DNA of 64,000 bases. Origin: Dactylonectria macrodidyma. Lineage: Eukaryota; Ascomycota; Sordariomycetes; Hypocreales; Nectriaceae. The stretch covers positions 7,130,001 through 7,194,000 of the forward strand of contig JAGMUV010000001.1 in the NCBI GenBank assembly GCA_020744425.1. The letters are read 5' to 3'. The translations under genes were made by a program, and so were the position numbers. The notes under the pieces are model-generated. The model was given only the letters and a program-made list of their open reading frames with translations. It made no database searches and was not told the origin of the DNA. Below are positions 22,863 through 32,688 of this stretch, in pieces (within the stretch, counting starts at the first letter, position 1; the number at the start of each line of letters is the position of its first letter).

Positions 22863-25024
22863 ATGCAATCTACAAAAAGCGCACACGCTGCCCATGCCGA
22901 GAAGGACTCCCAACAGAATTCGCCGGATACCGTATATACAGACGATATCGTTGCGAGAATTCCTGGGGATAACCTGTCAATAAACGTGGATAGCGAAGCA
23001 CAGATCAACCACCCGGCGCGCGAGAATTCTGCCACTGAGGGCGATGGCGGCGACGGCGATGGTCATGAGTATCCGACGGGTGCGCATCTAGGGTTCATCA
23101 TCGTCGCCCTAGTCCTCGGCGTATTCCTCGTGATTCTTGACACGACTATCGTCGCTACTGCGATACCGAAGATTACAGATGAGTTCCATCGCCTCGATGA
23201 GGTCTCTTGGTATGGTGCTGCCTTTTTTGTATGCACTGCTGCCTTCCAATCAACTTGTGAGCCTGCCCTAATTATTAAAACGGCGGTTGTTCGTGTACCA
23301 GACTAATTAACACCTGAATAGGGGGCAAAGCATACAAGTACTTCCCTCTCAAGATTTGCTTCTTGGTCTCCATCTTTATCTTCGAAGTCGGTTCCCTCAT
23401 CTGTGGAGTCGCTCCTAATGGTGTGACGTTGATCGTGGGCCGCGCCATTGCTGGCATCGGCGGCGCTGGTATCGCCTCGGGGGCATACATCATCATCGGT
23501 TTCAGCGCCCGTCCAGCGAAGCGTCCAGTCCTCACGGGCGTTGTAGGGGCGTCTTATGGTGTCGCTTCAGTTGTAGGGCCATTAATAGGCACGTTCATCC
23601 ATTTTGGGACTCTAGTCTTTTGTCTCCCAACACCCGGACTTGCGTTTTCAGACAGTAGCTGACGTTCCGAACCAGGTGGTGCATTTACCGACCACGTGAG
23701 CTGGCGATGGTGTTTCTACATTAACTTACCAATTGGAGGCGTCTCGGCCGCTATTATACTGTTCTACTTCTCCACGCCGCCGCAGGCCGTCCCTGTGGCT
23801 GTACCTTATCGGGAGAAGCTCCTACAGATGGACCCTCTTGGCACGGCACTTATCATGGGGTTCGCTACCTCGTTCCTGCTCGCTCTGCAGTACGGAGGCA
23901 TCCAGCACCCTTGGGGCTCCTCCGTGGTCATCGGTCTCTTCGCCGGCTCCGGTCTCATCCTTGCGGCCTTTGTGGCACTCGAGTGGTTCCAGGGCGAGCG
24001 ATCGATGATCGCATCTCGCCTCCTTAAGGACCGGACGCTCTGTATCTCGTCTTCGTATGCCTTCTTCTTCGCCGGCGGCTATTTCGTTTTGATTTACTAT
24101 CTTCCTATCTATTTTCAGTCTATCCATAATGTCTCACCCACCATGTCTGGTGTTCGCAACCTGCCGCTCATCATAGCAGCCACTATTGCTACCATAGTGT
24201 CTGGTGCTTCAATCACTAATACCGGAATTTATGCCCCAATTTTGGTTGGTAGCGCAGCTGTTGCGACAGTCGCAGCGGGCTTGATCTACACCCTTGATAT
24301 CGGAACCGGTAGCGGCAAATGGATCAGCTACCAGGTCCTCGCCGGCCTTGCTTGGGGTGCCGGCATCCAAGTCCCCATGATTGCCACCCAGGGAACATCA
24401 AAAGAGTTGGACCTGGCTTCTGAGACCGCCATCCTACTCTGTAAGTCTCCTTATTAGCTCTGACCTTAACGCCCCCCAATACATTACACACTATCGAGCT
24501 CAATATCGACTAAAAAATTTCTAATAGTCTTTCAAATTGTCGGAAGTGCCTTCTTCGTCGGTAAGTTCATGTCGATCGCCTATAGCCGTTAGATATGTTC
24601 TAGAAACAGGGGGGCAGACCCCTAGCACCGACAGCGTGTTTCGACTTATGCGGGCTATTACGCGTAGTTTCCTCTTTCACAGTGCTCATCCCATCTCTGA
24701 TAAAGGCATTCATTGACTCTTGTAGCTGCGGCCCAAACCAGTTTCCTCCAAACCATGCTCAAGGAGATGCGCGAGGTAGCACCTCAGGTCTCACAGTCTC
24801 AGCTCGTCCAGACCGGCGCAACTGAAATCCGGCAAGTTTTTGATGAAAACATCATACCATTGGTCATTCGAACTTATATGGAGGGACTAAAAGATGCGTT
24901 CACCCTCGTCATTGCTGCTACTGGTGTTGCATTTGCAGTGAGCCTAGGGACGAGATGGTCCAGGTTGAAAACGAATAACTTGACTGGTAGTACGCCTTTA
25001 GCACCCTCTCAAGAGACGCCTTAA
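22863..25024 (+). CDS. MFS transporter, DHA2/TOXA-like, five exons
   Basis: Predicted 585-aa plasma-membrane efflux transporter of the 14-TM drug:H+ antiporter family, the type often found with fungal toxin clusters. Exons 22863-23256, 23322-23588, 23676-24440, 24528-24560 and 24726-25024. A ~75-residue polar N-terminus precedes helix 1 ([20 protein letters not shown], with the family's LDTTIV motif C-like element). Later: [36 protein letters not shown] (antiporter motif), [13 protein letters not shown], and a last helix near [11 protein letters not shown]. Intron 2 appears to use a GC donor (GCACGT) with a normal CAG acceptor; no GT keeps the frame. Intron 4 is longer (165 bp). It follows the SDR gene on the same strand. 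Confidence 0.88.
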
Positions 25025-26454
25025 GAGAATGAGTCGGACAAGACAGTTAGACTCTAGTAGGCAATTGCGACTTAGGCTTTCAGCATTATAATATGAATTT
25101 CCAGTCTTCTGTAAATTTATTAAATATATATTTGTATTACTAATATGTTAATGCATTCATTTCGCCCATTACGTCTATGTTACTATTATAGGTCGTGGTC
25201 TCGTTGTTGAAACCGCTGTTCGGACTTTTGTTTCTGCGCTGCCGCGTTCCTCGTTGCCGCGTTTCTGTATCACGTGTTTGCATTGCTTGAGTTGTTATGA
25301 AACGAAGCACTCGATTGATTGGTCGACCTAGTTACAGATAGACTCTTATCCCTCCTCCCTTACATCAGTAGAACCTCCCTCCGCTACATCCTTCCATCAT
25401 TCTCAGTCCTTTTGCGTATTAATGATAGCTACGTTGCCCATAACTTACATCATCCACCCCTCATTAATATTAGCTAATGACTTAAAGAATGCTATTTCTT
25501 CTAGAGATATTTCAGTTACTAGCTTTACTATTAGTTGTCTTAAGAAGTGTCGTTCATTTTTAATCTAGTTCTTAAATCGTTAGTTACCTTTAAAGAAGCG
25601 CAGTCATAAGAATACCTCAGTCTCGAAGATCGCTAAGGCGACTCGCTTACTATTAGAGAGTCACCAGGTCTTAATAGTTCTGGTTTCCTCAAGACCATAA
25701 TCTGCTACTATAGCCTTCAGCTTATTGAGGGTTTCTGTATCCTTACTAAGCTCAGTATCTAGGTTATATATAGAAAGAGCATAGCGGCTGCCGAAACCCG
25801 AGTTACTGGGAGCGTGGAGTGTGTTGCGCTAGACGTTCATTATGGTGTTCGTTGTGGGTCGGTTAGATCGCGAAGAGTTAGTCTCTGATGAGTTGAATTG
25901 CGATGTGACTGGAATTGTAAAGAGGTAATTGAATTGCGACTTGGAATTGCGACGAGCTTGGAATGCGACGAAAGCCCTCACGGGGCTTTTATCGCATGAC
26001 GATTTTGCCTTCCGACATCTAGCTTTTCTGTCTAGCTTTTCTAGTAACGCATCTCAAAGGGTTGAATAGGACAGCAAGGCTTGCACCCTGATGCAGTAGA
26101 AACTCTAGTCATTCTGAGTTGCTGTTGCCTTGGGCTTGGGTTTTAGGCCCTCACACTGTTATTCACTATTGGTTGTATTTTTTTTTTGACTGTTTAACCT
26201 CTGGCCCCTCTCTGAGTGTGCGCTGCCAAGGACCATAACCTCAATAGGTCGTGGTCAAAGTAGAATCCTCGATGACCATTATTTGCAGAGTACTGTAAGC
26301 ATTATACTTTCTGTTTCTGGACTAGTAGAGCGTTATACTTTCCTAATTGGGTTAGCGCATCTTAAGTTTCTTAATCTTAGTTTAGTTACTTTAGGGGAGG
26401 TTAACGGAAGTTATTGTTGAATAGTATAGATGACCACGATGATGACCCTGTAAT
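25025..26454. other. AT-rich decayed repeat DNA
   Basis: No gene supported. Between ~25440 and 25800 the minus strand reads as a broken low-complexity frame (a LEETRTIKTW stretch and many stops), probably a transposon relic of unknown type. The motif AGGTCGTGGTC occurs near 25190 and again near 26248. Confidence 0.45.
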
Positions 26455-26530
26455 GTGTGTGTGTATTGTGTAGCTTCTCCTCAAGCTCCCGCCCCTTGAG
26501 GTCAGGGAGGTATAGCTATTCCTACTTTCC
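26455..26530 (-). repeat. Dispersed repeat end (LTR-like)
   Basis: The stretch with GTGTGTGTATTGTGTA, CTCCCGCCCCTTGAGGT and AGGGAGGT is, reverse-complemented, closely similar to 55900-55966. It looks like the end of a dispersed LTR, here without partner or internal sequence. Confidence 0.5.
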
Positions 26531-26660
26531 TAGTCCGGTCTAGCTTAGCGACGGCCCGGCGAGCCCTCCCCGATTCGGTCCCGAAAGACCACCTAGTCTC
26601 ACGTGACCACCCTGCGCCTCGGTGTTCCAACATGGTCCAATTCAACAGCAACAGTCGCCC

Positions 26661-26920
26661 CTATCCCTTTGACCGTGGTAAGACTACACTTGACCATAGT
26701 CCCCATAGAGGCCCGGGAGATCAGCGGCACGCTGGTTGACTTCAAAAGGTTACATGGCTATGCGGAGGGCTATGTATTTCAATGTAGATCTCTAACAGTC
26801 GTGACTTCTAGCGCCTCATAAAATAGGTGGAACCTCTTGTACCTCGCCTTACTCTCCTTTTCATTGGTTTGAATCCCTGCTACTAGCGTAAGTGTAGCTT
26901 TACCACGGTCAAAGGGATAG
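26661..26920. repeat. Inverted repeat, 21-bp perfect arms
   Basis: CTATCCCTTTGACCGTGGTA + A at 26661-26681 is the exact reverse complement of 26900-26920. Similarity extends inward another ~10 bp with two mismatches (ACTACACTT against GCTACACTT). The loop is ~218 bp. It may be a small MITE or the remains of a foldback element. Confidence 0.6.
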
Positions 26921-27485
26921 CCTGCCGTAAACACCCCCCAGTACGCCCGTACCGCGGAGACCCAGAGACATTTCCATGGGCTGCTCATTACGCCCTTGGA
27001 ATCACGGCACAATTTCTTGGGCAGCTGTGAGTACATGCGACGACTTCGCACAAGCAAAGGAAACAGCACTTGGCTCGGTGTCTTGCCTGCCGCCCCACGA
27101 CGGTCCGTAAGATGAAGAAAAGGAGAGGAGGGATGGCGAAATGCAGGGTCCAACGCTCACGCACACAAACGCTTGCATCGGTAAGCGCGTTCGTAGCTTG
27201 TTGAGCTGTGTGGGGCCTGATTCCTGCAGAGTGCATCACTCGTCCCTTGAATAGGCTGAGTGAGTAATTATGCTTTATCCAAAAGGGCTGCTTTGGCTGC
27301 TAACAATCAATAGTTCCCCAAGCCTCATCACTGCTGATCACCAAAACCGCAGGAAATGATCGGCAGAGCTCAGCTCTGCCAGTCCCGACTTTACCCAATG
27401 TTGCAATTGGTGGTGTATCGCTGGGTACGAGCGGAATACTGGCGTTGACCCCTTGTTGACCTTGAATAATGTCAACTTTGTACGC

Positions 27486-27701
27486 CTACTCCTGCACCTC
27501 CTTGATCTCAGCAGTGCTCAGATGATGGGGAGAACTCTGAAGATACTTTTTAATCCGCTGTTGAGTCACCATTATTAGGCAAGAGCGGCAACCGAAAAGC
27601 CGGTATTCCGGCTCGTATAAATGGCGCTGTGAATTCCATCGGCGCCATGAGCACCTGACCCGCTGTTCTGCGGTGGTTCCGTCGGACCTCGGCCGTTGCA
27701 C
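27486..27701 (-). pseudogene. Zinc-finger (DUF3505/OrsD-like) gene fragment
   Basis: A 71-codon frame holds YEPEYRLFGCRSCLIMVTQQ followed by a helical stretch ending HLSTAEIKEVQE and a stop. This resembles the N-terminal C-x2-C unit of OrsD-like proteins, whose usual form is YxxxYRxLxCxxC...HLxxxH. The first His of the pair is a Tyr here. The same unit, intact, begins the regulator at 30518. Short, isolated and probably non-functional. Confidence 0.4.
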
Positions 27702-27851
27702 GTTTTCAATCCGAGAATGACTAGATGGGGATCGTTGATAGGATTACCTAGAAGCATCGATGATTCTGCTGGTAAGACTTGCTGTTTGTTTCATTTTTAA
27801 TACTTTGATATCAGACAGGGTAAGGGCCACGAGTGCACTCTGGAGAGCCCC

Positions 27852-28046
27852 TGATACGGAAAAGAGGCGATGGCCAGGGGCCAGAGGCCCTAGGGGGCAC
27901 GAAGGGCCAGAAAGCTGCAATAGCAGGTGATGGATTGTATTGTTGTATGAAGAATGATGAAGAAGAAGCAAAGTCAGAAGGGCCCTGCAGGCCCTTTTGA
28001 GGCATTGCTCACGTGACTGATGATCCTCACGTGATTTCACGTATCA
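27852..28046. repeat. TRIM-like element, left terminal repeat
   Basis: 195 bp, TGATAC...GTATCA, with several CACGTGA motifs near its end. Identical to the right copy. Confidence 0.8.
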
Positions 28047-28319
28047 TATGCCGCACACAAAAAAGACTCTACTGTCCTCAGTAGGCAAGACAAGGATAGA
28101 GCCTAGATCCATTTCCTTCCAAAGTTCCTTGCCAAATCCATCCGCGAGAAAATATGCCTCTCATACCGTAAGACGATCTTGTCTGCATTGGTCGGTCGGC
28201 CGGTCGGTCGGCTGCTTGGTGTTGCTGTTCAGGCCCAGCGAAGGGGACAGCTTTGAGGGGGATCGCCGGTATCCAAAGGAGTTGAACCAACGGGATCCAA
28301 AGGGTGCTGCGAGGGCTGA

Positions 28320-28612
28320 GTGCTCAAGAGAGCTGGTGCTCGGGAGAGCTGGTGCTGAGACGGGCTGGTGCTCAGGAGAGAGCTGGTGCTGAGACGGGCT
28401 GGTGCTCGGGAGAGCTGGTGCTGACGGGCCGGTGTCAGGAGCGCAACTAAGGCGAGTCGGCTAAGATAGGCGATGCTTGAAGAAGCTGGTGCACAGAGGC
28501 TGGTGCCATCAAAGGCAGTATCGCAAAGCCATGGGCGACTGAAGCGGGTGCTGTCGAAGCTGGTGCTGTCAAAGCTGGTGCTGTCAAAGCTGGTGCTGTC
28601 AAAGCTGGTGAC
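28320..28612. repeat. Tandem GCTGGTGCT repeats inside the TRIM-like element
   Basis: The interior carries many copies of GCTGGTGCT. At 28320-28440 they alternate with GAGACGG or CGGGAGA spacers; at 28550-28612 they form four units of a 15-bp repeat (AAGCTGGTGCTGTCA). Confidence 0.75.
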
Positions 28613-28641
28613 CAAGATGCAGCAGTGCAATTGCTACCATT

Positions 28642-28836
28642 TGATACGGAAAAGAGGCGATGGCCAGGGGCCAGAGGCCCTAGGGGGCACGAAGGGCCAG
28701 AAAGCTGCAATAGCAGGTGATGGATTGTATTGTTGTATGAAGAATGATGAAGAAGAAGCAAAGTCAGAAGGGCCCTGCAGGCCCTTTTGAGGCATTGCTC
28801 ACGTGACTGATGATCCTCACGTGATTTCACGTATCA
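28642..28836. repeat. TRIM-like element, right terminal repeat
   Basis: Second 195-bp copy, followed by the GCCCC target duplication. Confidence 0.8.
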
Positions 28837-29061
28837 GCCCCCGTGTCAAAAAAGAAACCAGAAAATGTAATTTAGGTGCCAGCGAACTTGAAACCACCTA
28901 GAGAGTCGGCACAATTCGCTATGGCCAATGACTCATGGTCTGCGTATATGGTTTCCGTGCATTACTATCTGTGATTTCCGTCGGCTTTGTGTCTGCCCGT
29001 AACAACCATATAGATAGATAGCCTTTTGGCAATCTAGATCCCAAGCCTTTTAACTGATACG

Positions 29062-30024
29062 TCAAAAGTCGACTTTGATAACCTGCCCGCCCTGTACCCC
29101 CTCAACTCCCTGGCCTGCAGTGGCAGCATATAGGCTCCGGCCATCTTTGCTGAAGACTGTGCTAGTCGGCCCGGCAAGTGTACCATTGATAAGGACGGTT
29201 TGTTCAGCGTTCGGAGTGATCTTGATCAGGAGGTTTGGAAAGAAGCCAATAAATGCATTACCGTGCTTATCCATCGTGAAATCATCGGGCCCTATGTTCG
29301 AATCGGCTGGTCCCCGAGCGATGACTTGGATATTGCCCATCTTGTTTCCAAATTCGTCGATCTTGACACGGCCGAGCGCCTGGCGGCCAGTGATCGTGAA
29401 GTAGAGGTGATTGCCAAAGATGTTGATGCCGTTGACGCCAATTGGATATCCACCGGGAATGGGAGCCAGTACAGCGTCTTGGAACGCAACTTCTGATCTG
29501 CCGGTCCTGGTGTTGATACGCAGGATTTCTCCAGTCAGAGACGATGCGCCGAGAATAATGTGCCTATGGTGTGGCAGGGTCGTCATCCCGTTGATGATGC
29601 CGGCTTCTTCCCCTTCGAGGATCACCCGGACTGAAGGCTTGCCGTCACCGGACCGCCTAAAGTCGGCGAGCGCAATCTTCATCGACCCGTTCTGGAACTG
29701 GGATGTTTCGGCATCGAAAATACCTCCGGCGATAGCAAAGACATCACGGCTGGTTTCTGCAATCCCGGTAAGGGCGTTGGTGCCTTCTACTTTGGCAACA
29801 ACGCGTGCCTCGGGAGGTGACCGGGATGGATCGACGGAATACATTTGCCCATGGTCAAAGGTATTCAGAAGCAAGTTGCCGTTGGATCGTGCGGCGAGGT
29901 TTTCGATCCAGACACCAGGCAGTTCGACGAGCTGTCGAGTGTTGAGTTTGGGAGCCTTGGCTGGGGAAGACAGGGCAGTTGGGCTGAGCAGTCCAACTAC
30001 CAGAGCAGTAATCTCGAGATGCAT
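29062..30024 (-). CDS. Secreted SMP-30/NHL-like beta-propeller protein
   Basis: Predicted 320-aa intronless protein with a signal peptide (MHLEITALVVGLLSPTALSS). The body reads as a six-bladed propeller of the SMP-30/gluconolactonase-like type: repeated blades with SNGNLLLNTFDHGQMYSVDP, TGIAETSRDVFAIAGG, INGMTTLPHHRHIILGASSL, GVNGINIFGNHLYFT and PDDFTMDKHGNAFIGF (the last matches the DD/D.dG.aYv type metal-side loop). Fungal members act as lactonases or, in some tropolone-type pathways, as hetero-Diels-Alderases; which applies here cannot be told. It is divergently arranged with a regulator gene (~490 bp between starts) that is followed by a flavin reductase, which suggests a shared metabolic task. 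Confidence 0.75.
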   Translation of the reverse strand: MHLEITALVVGLLSPTALSSPAKAPKLNTRQLVELPGVWIENLAARSNGNLLLNTFDHGQMYSVDPSRSPPEARVVAKVEGTNALTGIAETSRDVFAIAGGIFDAETSQFQNGSMKIALADFRRSGDGKPSVRVILEGEEAGIINGMTTLPHHRHIILGASSLTGEILRINTRTGRSEVAFQDAVLAPIPGGYPIGVNGINIFGNHLYFTITGRQALGRVKIDEFGNKMGNIQVIARGPADSNIGPDDFTMDKHGNAFIGFFPNLLIKITPNAEQTVLINGTLAGPTSTVFSKDGRSLYAATAGQGVEGVQGGQVIKVDF

Positions 30025-30517
30025 GGCGGACCTTTTGTTGGGGGATCAAGGAGATGTGTATGTGTGAATGGGTTGATTGCTGGAGGATACTACGTATTCG
30101 ATGATCCTTTTATAGACTAATTAGCTTTCCGCAGTCGGAGACTGCCTGCTGAGATTGATCTCTCCGGCTTACGGTTCACCTCTTAAAATCAGAATTCATC
30201 AACAGAGACATTTGTCAGCTCTAGCCCGGGCGGCACTTGAATTTCAGACGACCAAAGTTGCAGCATAGCGGACGAAACCGTACATGCACGATACAAGCAA
30301 GTCATGGTAGAAATGGCTCGACAAGGATAGTCAAGAGTGGCCGGAGATAAAATCTGTGGGTCTCACGGAACGGCACCGTCGATTTCGGAGTTTAGCCCGT
30401 GTTGGATGCATTGCTGACAATTCGGTGCTCTGTGGGGTATATGAGGCACGGCCTGTACGTCTCTCACGGGAACCTCCGGTGCCGTTCCATGTCAGAGTCA
30501 GATCCATAGCAGGCATC
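30025..30517. promoter_or_regulatory. Divergent promoter region
   Basis: A 493-bp gap between the start of the secreted propeller gene (minus) and the zinc-finger regulator (plus). No TATA box or regulator site was identified with certainty. Confidence 0.4.
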
Positions 30518-32011
30518 ATGGCGCGAGACACTTTACCTCCCCAGAAGCTCCTCAGATATCACCCCGAGTACCGAATACTAGTGTGTCAGAAATGCCAATA
30601 CGCCCTCCAGCCCCAGGCGATTAATCGACACCTCAAGGAGAGTCATGAGATCTACAGGTCTGCCCGCCGCCCATACGCTGCTTACGCCGCCAGCTTTGAC
30701 CTGGCCAGGCCCGAAGATGTCATCAAGGCTGAGGTGGTGGAGTTTCCGGTCCCTTTCTTGCCATTTTTTGAAGGCCTGAGATGCCTCGGTCAAGCCTGCA
30801 CGTACCTGTGCGTGTCTACAAAGCGCATGCAGAAACATTGGCTCTCAGCCCACCAGCGGCATGGGTATGCAGACGTCGACTGGCAGTCGGCGTCATTGCA
30901 GACCTTCTTTCGGGGGAATATTCTGCATTACTTCTCGGGGCCGTCTCCAAACCCGGATGGAGCATACGAGTTGGCACGGTTTCCCTTCCACCCTCAGCAC
31001 AGTTTAGCATGATAACAAGGCTTTCAGCACATTGACCAAACTCTCAAGACAATAAGGTCACCTCGCTTTAGGGATGCCGACTCAATACCGGTCGAGTCGA
31101 CCGATCAGAACTTGCTGGGACATTTCCAATCGTCAACCTGCAAGACTCTAGTCAACAGCCAACACGAACAGGTCTGGCGTCACGCTGTCCCAAACATGGC
31201 CGAGAAGAACCCATTCCTCATGCACGCCATACTGGCCTGTTCCGCTCTCCATCTCGCGACCAAAAATCCATCAAATCAGCAACATCTCGTATCCGCCAAT
31301 AATCACCAAAATAAAGCTATGGTCCTATTTCGTGAGGCGGTGGCTTGCGTGACTGAGACGAATTGCGAAGCCATCGTTGCCTTTTCACATCTCTTAATTG
31401 TCTACTCCCTTGGAGCGGAGAGGCACGACAAAACTGTCTTGCTCACTCCGCCCCCAAGCTCTGGGCCGGACGGGCTCTGCAGCTGGCTCTACTTTATACG
31501 GAACTGGTGTTCTTTGGTCAACGGGTACAAGCACGTCATCGCTGCCGGCCCATTGGCTTGGCTTGTTCAACGCCGGGAGCTGCCTATCGGAGACGTGAAC
31601 GAACAAAAGGTGTCTTACGAGACCTCGATGGTGAGCGCCGTCATCAGAGAAGGAGCTGATATCTGGTCTTACGTGGACTGCGAAATCCTCAACGACGCAG
31701 CGCAGAAACTCGGTCGTGCTTTCGTCGCTGCAGGAGCATCAGGCGATGGCATTGATGCTTGGTACGCGGTGCGTGATTGGCCGATGATCATGTCAGTCGA
31801 GTTTACGCGACTGCTCGCCCAAGAGAACCCCGCGGCTTTGGTTCTGTTGGGATACTACTGTCTCCTCCTCAAAAAGCTGCAGTCGTTATGGTTCATCGCT
31901 ACCTACCCCCTTCATCTGTTGTACGCTCTCAAGGGCAGACTTAGTGGGAGGTGGCATCGTCACATTGACCCGTTGATTGTGGAATGGGAACAAGGATGTG
32001 GCGCTTCTTGA
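30518..32011 (+). CDS. Zinc-finger regulator with fungal-TF-like C-terminus, two exons
   Basis: Predicted 466-aa protein. Exon 1 is 30518-30978 and exon 2 is 31072-32011; the 93-bp intron joins an ELAR codon to DADSIPVEST (GTTTCC donor, CGCTTTAG acceptor). An alternative acceptor at AATAAG (31056) is also in frame. The N-terminus has an OrsD/DUF3505-like unit, YHPEYRILVCQKCQYALQP then HLKESH (C-x2-C, H-x4-H), and a second C2H2-like unit (CLGQACTYLCVSTKRMQKHW, then SAHQ). Exon 2 carries the PFLMHAILACSALHLA motif and following helices typical of Upc2-type and other Zn2Cys6 activators, but no Zn2Cys6 cluster is present. It is probably a nuclear regulator in which OrsD-like fingers replaced the usual cluster. 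It sits between a secreted propeller gene and a flavin reductase gene. Confidence 0.72.
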
Positions 32012-32026
32012 GTCGGGGAGGCATTT

Positions 32027-32688
32027 GTGCGTCGACTACTTACCCCGACCATCCACCAGCTGCCCCAGGATGAAGTCCCCGTCGAGGAGGCTAATCTGAA
32101 GCCTGCGCCTGCGCCTACGTCCGTTACCAACAGCGCCAAGACTGCCGTTACCTTCAACCCACCGGCGGTTGTTGACCTTGAGCTCTCTCTTCTTATGCGC
32201 GACGCTCTGCGCCGCCACGCCAAGGCCGTCGTGGTCATTACTTGGCTCCATGAGGGTCGGCGTTACGCTATGGCTGCCACCGCCTGCGTCGAGGTCAGCA
32301 TGAATCCACCGTCGTTGCTCATCTGCGTCAACAAACCCGCCTCCATTCATCCGCCCCTATCGAGCGGCGCCCCGAAGTTTGGTGTCAATATCCTGTCTTC
32401 AACGCAACAGACCATCGCCACCTTCTGCAGCGGCAAGGTCAAGGGCGAGGCGCGCTTCGAGCAGGGAAATTGGGCTGCCGATGAGTCGGGCACCCCTTAT
32501 CTGAGCGATGCCCAGGCCAGCTTCTTCTGTGATCTCTATGGCAGCCTGGCCATGGCAGCCACGTCGTCTTCATCGGCCGCGTTAGCAGCGTGAAGGTGAA
32601 CGGACCGGTAGACCCGCTCGTGCACGTTATTAGGACGTATACACCGTCTCCCTTTGCTCAGGCGGAAGCGGCCACGGCAACAGCTTAA
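32027..32688 (+). CDS. Flavin reductase-like protein with a one-base frame break
   Basis: Flavin_Reduct-family protein, the FMN-dependent NAD(P)H:flavin reductase type that supplies reduced flavin to partner monooxygenases. The frame reads LMRDALRRHAKAVVVITW, ATACVEVSMNPPSLLICVNK, FGVNILSSTQQTIATFCSGK, then SDAQASFFCDLYGSLA. At ~32552 the frame shifts: one base away it continues HGSHVVFIGRVSSVKVNGP and VDPLVHVIRTYTP, to a stop at 32686-32688. A C missing from GGCC would explain it. The start is also unsure: the frame opens with GTG at 32027 only 15 bp after the regulator stop, and an ATG at 31996 (MWRFLSRGG, mitochondrial-presequence-like) is in another frame. Either the gene is newly broken or the sequence has indel errors. 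Confidence 0.7.

Larger units (their letters stand above)
27852..28836. mobile_element. TRIM-like short LTR element, 985 bp
   Basis: Two direct repeats of 195 bp (27852-28046 and 28642-28836) are identical throughout by eye, start TGATAC and end GTATCA, and flank ~595 bp. The whole is bounded by a perfect 5-bp duplication GCCCC (27847-27851 and 28837-28841). This is the architecture of a terminal-repeat retrotransposon in miniature. The interior encodes nothing recognisable, and I see neither a classical tRNA primer-binding site after the left repeat nor a purine tract before the right one. Identical repeats imply recent insertion or recent conversion; it would depend on another element's enzymes. 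Confidence 0.75.
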
